A DNA stretch of 64,000 nt from Costus lasius (Eukaryota > Streptophyta > Magnoliopsida > Zingiberales > Costaceae): NCBI GenBank assembly GCA_027563935.2, contig CM050453.2, forward strand, positions 67,502,018 to 67,566,017, read 5' to 3'. Positions 57,428 to 64,000 of this stretch are shown piece by piece. Numbering within the stretch: the stretch's first letter is position 1; each line of letters opens with the position of its first letter. The position numbers were made by a program, and so were the translations under genes. The notes under the pieces were generated by a model. It was not told the DNA's origin, did not search any database, and was given only the letters and a program-made list of their open reading frames with translations.

Positions 57428-57584
57428 GATTATTGATGCGTCCTCAACAAAGATGTTCAGCTTCTTTGCCCTTGCTGTGTAGAACAAGAGAAGTATAAGA
57501 ACAAGGATGTGAAATCTTTGTGTCGCGTAATATAGATCTCAAAGATGAAAGGAGAAGCCAGGTCCCACCGGGCGTGCCAGAATT
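57428..57584 (-). other. T0 leader and primer-binding site
   Basis: The minus strand reads TGGCACGCCCGGTGGGACC (57579-57561), five bases from the presumed LTR end. A TGG-initial motif of this kind is typical of Tat/Ogre/Retand-type gypsy elements and is thought to match a tRNA-Arg 3' end. It fixes element orientation and places gag right after it. tRNA identity is from memory and should be checked. Confidence 0.75.
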
Positions 57585-57600
57585 TGTGGGGTCATTTTTG

Positions 57601-57703
57601 TTACATTAGGAATGTAATGTGACCGTTTTCAAATTCACCTTAAATTAATAAGGCTTTTTTTTGTTAATGGGTTCTGGCTTCCAATGAGCGCGAGCGCTCA
57701 TTG
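57601..57703. repeat. Hairpin-forming inverted repeats at T0 LTR end
   Basis: TTACATT-AGG-AATGTAA at 57601-57617 is a perfect 7-bp stem. CAATGAGCGC, loop GA, GCGCTCATTG at 57682-57703 is a perfect 10-bp stem. Both lie in the last 120 bp of the sense-strand LTR, before the primer site. Confidence 0.85.
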
Positions 57704-57912
57704 TTAATTACCCCTAAAATTAGGGAACCTTTGATTAAGAGATCTATAACACGCAACAAAATAAGAAAGACAGAATCAAATGATATCATTCATGAATTTA
57801 ATTTGACGTGATACATAAGGTGATAAAGAAAAAGAGCTTTCATCAACATGGACGGTTTGTGTTTGTCGAACTTTGGCCTCGTGATGGCATATTGGGTGAT
57901 ACCCGGCCTAGG

Positions 57913-57999
57913 CAGTACAACGTTATATCGAGGAGCTACGCCCCGATGGTAAACATCGACGTACGTACCTCCCAAACGATATTCCATTGTAATGCATTA
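57913..57999. repeat. T0 LTR ~85-bp flanking duplication, copy 1
   Basis: Begins TACAACGTTATATCGAGGAG and ends ATTCCATTGTAATGCA. The partner is at 58396-58482, with about 80% identity by eye. The pair brackets the 41-bp minisatellite. Confidence 0.85.
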
Positions 58000-58025
58000 A
58001 GGCTTATCGGATATCGGATTTTTGG

Positions 58026-58365
58026 GAATCTATCCGGCCTTGACGGCGTGTTGGATAGTTCGAATTTGAAGGAAATTACTCGGCCTCACGGCGTGTTGAG
58101 TAACTTGGATTTGGTAATTATCCAGCCTCGCGGCGTGGTGGGTAATTTGACTTGGAATTTATCCGGCCTTGCGGCGTATTGGATAATTTGATTTTGGAAT
58201 TTATCCGGCCTTACGGCGTGATAGATAATTTAATTTGGAATTTTATCCGGCCTTGCGGCGTGATGGATAATTTAATTCAGAATTTATCCGGCCTCATGGC
58301 GTGATGGATGATTTAATTTGGAATTTATCCGGCCTTGCGGCGTGATGGATAATTTGATTTGATTT
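58026..58365. repeat. T0 LTR 41-bp minisatellite, about 8 units
   Basis: Units follow the pattern TTATCCGGCCTTGCGGCGTG then ATGGATAATTTAATTTGGAA. Each keeps an inverted pair TTATCC...GGATAA about 20 bp apart with the GC-rich GGCCTTGCGGCG core between. The last four or five units are the most alike, and the first three have diverged, as in an array growing from one side. Confidence 0.9.
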
Positions 58366-58395
58366 TTTTGAGAAGAAAATACTTAGGCTTTAACG

Positions 58396-58482
58396 AATAC
58401 AACGTCATATTGAGGAGCTATGCCCCGACGATGAACGTCGACGTACGCACCTCCCAAACAGTATTCCGTTGCGATGCGTCAA
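58396..58482. repeat. T0 LTR ~85-bp flanking duplication, copy 2
   Basis: Begins TACAACGTCATATTGAGGAG and ends ATTCCGTTGCGATGCG. It is the diverged copy of 57913-57999. Confidence 0.85.
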
Positions 58483-59990
58483 AATTTTTGGTATTATGAG
58501 AATTTTCCTTTTAACACTTAGTCAGGTGCGACTTGTTGAACTTGAGCGATAGCAAGGCGACACCAATACTGACGTATTAATAATTATTCCTGATGCTGGT
58601 TTGTCGTTATATCTCATTGGTCTTGAATTTATACTTTGGACGCGTATTTGTGGCTTAAATACCAAATACCACATATGCTAAACTAAAACAAGCATGAATG
58701 CAGTTTAACGTTAGTTCAACCTCTATATTTTGGATTAGATATGGGCCCAAAACTTGGTCCACTTAGATTGAGTCAAGGCAAGGCATAGTTATGCCGAGTT
58801 TTACTACGTCGGACGAGGCGGCTTATTATCTTGTATTACGCCAGACAAATCAATCTATTGTTTCTGGTTTTATTACCCTCGACAAAAGGGTAAAGCTATT
58901 TCTTCGTGACCGTATAAGCCTTGGTCAAGGAGTAAAGTTCTTCCCCATTACCCGATCGGCGGACAGAACTCAAGCAATCCCTCGCGGCAAAGGCGACTGG
59001 AGACTCTCATCTCGGGCAGAAAGGATAAATTAATGGCGAGATCTGGTGATATTGCGGAAGAAGGTTAGCAACGTCACGACATCCCCGGCCGCGCTAGACC
59101 TTGAGCCGTTGGGCTGCCGGCGATCGTAGCGTCACTTCCGCCACTCTTGAGGCGCGGCGTTCTCCAGGCGATATAGTGCCGCTAGGGTAGAAGACGAGTC
59201 TGGCGGTTGGAAGCACGAGAGACGGACAGTAGCTCTTTCTTCAGGCAAGCAAAAGATAGGGTTTTGTTTAAATGTTTTCGTTTTCACCTTCTTTTATCGT
59301 CTCCCTGGCGATGTAGCAACTTCTGCCTGAGCAATTTTTGTCTCTAATCTGGCTCTTGCATGATCATTTCATTGTTATATCTCTCGCTGTGTGACAAGGT
59401 TCTTCTAAGGTTTTTTTTTTTTTTTTTTCGCTTGCCCCTTTTTATTATTTATCACAATGTCTGAAATGATTCTCCTTTTGTTTATGGTTGTCTGTTTCAG
59501 AGTTTATTTCGTCTTTCCATCCCTTTTATTCATGGTTGTCTCCCTCGCAGCGTTCTGACGAGGGATATCCCTCATCCTCAGTTCACTTCGGTGATTTCTT
59601 GTTCTCGTCAAAACGATTCCCCTCTTTAAAATATTCGTTGACTTCTTCAGTTTTTTTTTGTCAAGTTAGAATCTAATTTCCCTATGCTCCCCAGCAGCAC
59701 TTGTGACGGGTGAATACAGTGAACGGGAGTAGCAGCAAACAGCCCGTATCAGGTTAGCTCTCTCCTTCCTTTTACGCATCTTTTGGATATATGAATCCTT
59801 TTTCTCCTCTTTGTTTCTTTTGGACTCTCCCCTTTTTACGTAACTTTGAGCCTAATTCTCTCGAACGCCCCCCCTTTTTTCTTCTTTTCTCCTTCTTTTT
59901 TTACAGCACATCGTTTCCTCCCCTTTTGCGCATTTCTCCAAGTAAACGATTACTTACACCATATTAGCTTGCGTAATGCAAGCCGGAGAA

Positions 59991-60147
59991 GATCGAAAGA
60001 GGGTGGTGTGTATTTTCTTCGTGGTGCCAGGACGCTTAATGCGTCCATGAAGCCTAAAAAAAAATGAGCGATCGAAAAGGGAGTGCTATGTTTCGTCACG
60101 GTGCCAGGACGCTTAATGCGTCCATGAAGCCTAGAGAAAACGAGTAG
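59991..60147. repeat. 79-bp tandem duplication with GGACGC-TTAAT-GCGTCC palindromes
   Basis: Two units start GATCGAAA at 59991 and 60070. Each contains GGTGCCAGGACGCTTAATGC followed by GTCCATGAAGCCTA, so the palindrome is at 60030-60046 and 60107-60123. The right halves are almost identical and the left halves have diverged. Confidence 0.85.
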
Positions 60148-60444
60148 AGAAAAAAAAAAAAAAACTTCCCCTCGTTTACCTTCTCCCTGCCCCTTCTTGC
60201 CGCCTTCGGTGATCTCTTTTTGTTTCTCACGATGCTTCTCTCTGTTGGCTTCTCCCTTTTTTTTTGCCCTCCTGCCCCTTTTATAAACCTCTCAACCCCA
60301 TGGAGTGACCATTTGTTAACAGCTGGCCTTCCCTCCCTTTTTGCTTCTTTTATCTATTGATTTTTTTTATCAGCTGTTATGAAGGTTTTTTTTTCATCCC
60401 TCTCGTTCGTCAGTGCCAAGCATTCCCTCATTGGTTGGGAACTA

Positions 60445-62132
60445 TGTTGGGGTATGCCCTTAAGGCTAATGTTTGAGGCCTTGGGACTCTATCAGTATCA
60501 TGTATAAACTCTAAGTTTATAAAGGCAATGGTTGTTATTCAGTTTGTTACATTGTCTGCTGCAATAAGTGTGCTTCTGAATAATGTCTCAATGCTGTTCA
60601 GCTTGGCTGACATGCTGTAATGTCCTTAGTCGATATATCTTGGTGAACATGAGACAGCCTTGATATGATTGAGACTAAAATGTGTTCTAATCTTGTAGGA
60701 TGCTTCGAGTATGGAATAAGATGTAGACTCATGGGTACATTGGATGTACTGGACAGACCCTACTAGGATATTCAATTGCTTGTCACAATGTGAATAATCC
60801 TTGTTTGCAACAAGTGGCACATGTCCTCTGACTTGAGATCACTTGTGTTTCTAAATGATGATTGTCATTGTTTTGAGGTAGTTCAATATCATTTGAAACA
60901 TAATGGTTATAGACTATCTTGGATAATGATCATGAGTCAGGTTAGGACACTAGTGATAGATATAGGATTGCCGTCTCCTTGATTGGAGTGTGATGTTCTA
61001 AAGGGGCCCCCCTGGATGAGATGATTGAGAAAGTGTATGGCCATACCCAGGTGACTATGTTCATTTGATCTAATCATGCTCATCATATTGGAGTTACAAG
61101 CTTGACACGCTTGTCCAATAAGAACATCCAGTGGCAAAGGAAACATGTATGCCTAGTGAAGTGGATTCACACTTGTGCTGTGGTTTGGGTGTAGTCTTGG
61201 AAGACTCTTTCCTTTATATCGGGAGACAGTGATGTGTTGCTAGATACCCCTCACTGATCGTGATAACGTAAGTTATCGTTACCGACATTTAAAGGAAACC
61301 CTCAGGGTCGCACAATTTGATGATATGGCTTACTTAAGTCAGATCGTGTGGACTGAATTGTTTGGGTTCAGTTTAAAGGGATTTAGACTCTGATTGTAAG
61401 TGAGATCTGGTCTGATCATGTTTGATTGATTAGGGCTTGAGATCGGTAAGCTTCGATCGAGAGATTTGATGCTAGATCGGTGATATCAAGAGCATTCAGA
61501 GATGAACGGTTAGATCTGGAACCTTAGGGTTTACTATGGTCTAGACCAAATTGCTTGGGCTGATTTAATTTGGTCTTGGACCAAAATTCAATTGAACCGG
61601 CTCATGTATGAGCGCATGGTTCAAAAGGGAGTGAGATAAGCGCTTGGTTCACTTTGAAGTGAACGCATAACCGCTTGAGACATTAAGGCTTACTATTTTT
61701 AGAAGCCATGTCTTAACGTTCAAATGGAACGTTTCTCACGTCGCCTATGATCTCCTCTCGACGTCTCCTCTCTCAAAGAGAGATAGAGTCTTCACGCCAA
61801 GGAGGTTACTCGGCCAAGCAAGAGAGATCTCAATCTTCTACACACGACAAGGGCACTTGAAGATCTTTGCTAGCACAAAGATCACCAAGAAGGAGCCACC
61901 TCTCTTCTTGTGTGCGGCACCTTTGGAGAAGAAGCGCTTGCATCTTTCTCTTCCAAGTCACCATCTTCCTCATGGCTATGGTATGATCTCTATCGATCTA
62001 TACAAGCATTTATATATGTTGATCATATGGCATGCAAAAGATGGAAAAAGAAACCCTTGCTTCCGCTCGAAATTTGTTATATGCGCCTTATATTAGGGTT
62101 TCGCCCCTCCCCTTGCATTAGGGGACCTTTCA
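60445..62132 (+). repeat. C6 5' LTR
   Basis: 1,688 bp ending ...GGGGACCTTTCA. It holds the GATAAC-GTAA-GTTATC dyad near 61262-61277 and the predicted Gag exon and donor ATGGCTATG|GTATGA (61972-61986). The terminal hairpin is CCCCT...AGGGG with a longer loop than in its sisters. Confidence 0.93.
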
Positions 62133-63933
62133 ATTGGTATCAGAGCGAGTTATTTGCATGTTAATATGATTGCTATGTTTGATCTTCATGTTTGATCCAT
62201 GCTTGCGCAAATACTTAGATCTAATAGTTTCATCATGCGACAAGATGACATGTATGTTTATCTTATAGTTGCGCATGTATAATGATGTTGGGACTTGTTA
62301 TTGTTTTCGGTTTGTTAAACACTTAACTTGCGCGCCTAACTTAGATCTAAGATGCGCCTACTGTAAACCCTTAGACGGGTTGATGGGGTTGAAGTCATCC
62401 TCTAGGTAGGATCCAACCAGTCTGATCAGACCATCTGACAGCCTAGATGGGTCGACCAGATGGCACCTGTGCGCTAGCACGAGGTGGCTATAGGTCGACT
62501 GCAGACAGGCGTGTAGCGATGTCTGGTTGAGACAACAAGTGAACGCACATGAGTTAGGCCCGGGGTCACACCCGCTTGCCAGAACTCATGAGGACGTTCA
62601 GCCCTTGGCGCATGCATGGTTGACCATTTGGTCGATTCAAGTCAGTTAGGACTTGGTGCATGCAAGGGCAGTGGATCTGACTAGACATGATGAGTGGATC
62701 CCTATTAATGGACCGTTGTAAGGTAGTAAGGCACATAAGACAAATAAAATTGATGCCAATGGGGTTTTTCAAAATTTTATTTTCTTATTGGATCACATGT
62801 TGATTGTAAGCATATGCTTGTTTATTTAATCTTATGTGGGCTGCCCGTGTTAATGTGTGCTGTGCTGGGGCCTGCGTGCCTGGATTAAAAATGTAAATTA
62901 TTATATTTGTGATCTGCGCATCACATTTTAATTAATTTATTGTGTAATTGACCTGCGTGTCAATCTTGTCTAGATAGATTAAAATGTACTTTTAATCAGA
63001 CAAGAGCACAGAGCACACATGGCAGAAGCGCATGCAGCTTGAGGCTTAACCAGGTGGGAGGTCCAGGGTTCGACTCTGGGACAGGCGCATTTACCTGGTG
63101 GGCGCACCTGAGCTGCTGTGGGCGCTTGGGCCCTGGTTTGGGGCCAGATGAGATGCAAAAGACCCATGGAGAGCTCAAGTGAAGACTTAAGTTAAATTAA
63201 GGTCTTACTTAGGGTTAATGGGCTTTTACCACATAAGATCAGCATGCTTTCTATTTATTGTTTATATAATTAGAATTGCAAGATTTAATCTTCTGCTATC
63301 ACCATACGGTTTCCATGATAGTTAAGAAGATAAAAGACCGTTAAAATCCAACGCTAAATATCAAGCGCGTAAGCCTTCTGACACGAAACCTCACTGTTCT
63401 GACTATCGTTGGGGCCGTGTTGTACCCACTCAGTGGGCATGCCCATCTATCTTCAGACGGTGTGTGATTTCACCTGCGTGTTACAGAGAAGGGATTTATC
63501 GCTTCTCGTTGCTCAGCATAGCACGTGGTGGTCCAGGGAGTAGGTCAGGTCAGCTTGACCATGTAGGCTACATACTGAGCATATGTTAGCTATATGGAGG
63601 CAGCCATCTGTGGGATCAGAGACTGTGTTGTACCAACTCAGTTGGCACAATCGGCTGGATTGCCCAGATGAAGGGGAATCGCACGGGTTGGCGATAGGCA
63701 GGGATTGCCTACCAGAAATTAGTGCTTGTACTCTTTGTGCATCTTATCTCGCCTGAGCGGGACGCGGAGACCAAGTATGAAATCTGGATCCCATCTCACT
63801 AAAAGAGTGTTACTCTTTCGGACTGTTTTTATGGATTTTTCAGTCAGATAAAATAGTGAGAAAAGAATCATTCTTAAGTCCTGGATTGATTCTAAACATT
63901 GATACTGACTTTGCTGTTCTTGCATTGTTGTAG
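61981..63933 (+). other. C6 predicted leader intron
   Basis: Donor G|GTATGATC at 61980/61981; acceptor TTGTTGTAG ends at 63933, with TACTGAC upstream. The exon lead ATTCCTGCAGCAATGAACACC ends at 63954, then AT of the gag ATG before C7. In frame with ATGGCTATG, as in the other copies. Confidence 0.64.
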
Positions 63934-63954
63934 ATTCCTGCAGCAATGAACACC
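62133..63954 (+). other. C6 primer site and leader
   Basis: ATTGGTATCAGAGC at 62133-62146 is the primer site. The leader carries GTGAT-CTGCGC-ATCAC (about 62910-62925), ATTGAC-CTGCGT-GTCAAT (about 62947-62964) and a tRNA T-arm-like CCAGGGTTCGACTCTGG (about 63063-63079). No gene is seen. Confidence 0.85.
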
Positions 63955-63956
63955 AT

Positions 63957-64000
63957 TGAAGAAATCCCTTTCGAGAGGGGGGCGAGAACCCTAAACATGC
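63957..64000 (-). mobile_element. C7: start of another copia-family LTR, cut by the window end
   Basis: From 63957 the sequence TGAAGAAATCCC, then a G-run and GCGAGAACCCTA, resembles the left edges of minus-strand LTRs C1 and C4 (TG, short variable stretch, CCCTTT...GGGGG, GCG...AACCCTA). The preceding ACCAT (63952-63956) would be the TSD. Only 44 bp are visible, so a solo LTR cannot be told from a complete element. Confidence 0.7.

Larger units (their letters stand above)
57585..60444 (-). repeat. T0 5' LTR (incomplete, interrupted by C6)
   Basis: From TGTGGGGTCA at 57585 (sense end ...TGACCCCACA) to the C6 insertion at 60445, at least 2.86 kb. The far end is not visible and would continue beyond C6, so part of this stretch could be flank rather than LTR. 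It holds several repeat blocks (listed separately) and T-rich runs (about 59410-59430, 59860-59900). A few plus-strand open frames of up to 127 codons have no recognisable domain and are not annotated. Confidence 0.65.
60445..63956 (+). mobile_element. C6: Ty1/copia element, 5' end only in window
   Basis: The TGTTGGGG start follows AACTA (60440-60444), the presumed left TSD; the right copy is outside the window. It contains 5' LTR, primer site and the whole leader. At the gag start codon it is interrupted by another LTR (C7). Pol should resume beyond the window. Confidence 0.9.

Noticed and set aside
57808..58191. Plus-strand 127-codon frame near the T0 minisatellite
   Set aside because: It runs through the GGCCTTGCGGCG repeat, is antisense to T0 and has no domain.
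58026..58365. Regularly spaced ~41-bp repeats resembling a CRISPR array
   Set aside because: Units are contiguous and degenerate with no unique spacers, lie in a plant retrotransposon LTR, and no cas-like gene is present.
58791..59033. 80-codon plus-strand frame in the T0 LTR region, considered as a host exon
   Set aside because: No homology recognised, no splice context, and the surrounding sequence is LTR-like with repeats.

Overview
The window is plant repeat DNA. It is made entirely of LTR retrotransposons nested inside one another, and I see no host gene, rRNA, tRNA or CRISPR array. The polyprotein lineages (Angela/Tork-type Ty1/copia, a Tat-lineage Ty3/gypsy, a chromovirus-type Ty3/gypsy), the initiator-Met primer sites and the 5-bp target-site duplications (TSDs) all point to an angiosperm nuclear genome. 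The species cannot be named from the sequence.

Layout. The oldest layer (T0) is a minus-strand Tat-lineage Ty3/gypsy element. Its 5' LTR (57585-60444), primer site and gag are scattered over 1-614, 39136-41047 and 57286-60444, and its pol lies left of the window. Three members of one copia family with about 1.7-kb LTRs landed in it: C1 (615-39135, minus), C5 (41048-57285, plus) and C6 (60445 to beyond the window end, plus). C1 was hit in gag by C2 (5968-15072, plus) and in its 5' LTR by C3 (17807-38110, plus). C3 was hit in its leader by C4 (20085-31301, minus), and C4 gag-pol was hit by an apparent solo LTR, S1 (24866-26979). C5 was hit in its 3' LTR by a chromovirus-like gypsy element, G1 (48756-56943, minus). 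C6 was hit exactly in its gag start codon by another copia LTR, C7 (63957 to the end). TSDs were read for each completed insertion: AATAT (C1), CAACG/CAGCG (C2), CAATA (C3), GAGTG (C4), CTTGT (S1), TCTCC (C5) and CTCTC (G1).

Coding state. Each copia element encodes or encoded one gag-protease-integrase-RT-RNase H polyprotein of about 1,290 residues. Every copy is now damaged: C1 is split by C2, C2 has an amber stop and a lost integrase zinc ligand, C3 has a +1 frameshift, C4 has a 66-bp deletion and the S1 insertion, C5 has lost the 3' part of pol, and C6 has lost its start codon. G1 is the best preserved. It has a 1,433-codon frame and LTRs with only two differences that I could see, but one TGA lies in its gag N-terminal region.

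The most interesting signal is in the copia family. All six copies with a visible 5' LTR carry a conserved ATGGC...|GTATGA splice-donor-like site near the LTR end. Every gag start is preceded by a branch-point/polypyrimidine/TTGTTGTAG acceptor. Joining the two gives an in-frame ten-residue N-terminal extension of Gag in every copy. This predicts a leader intron of about 1.95 kb that carries the primer-binding site, so spliced RNA would be translated and unspliced RNA reverse-transcribed. The intron also holds a conserved run of hairpins with a common CUGCG loop.
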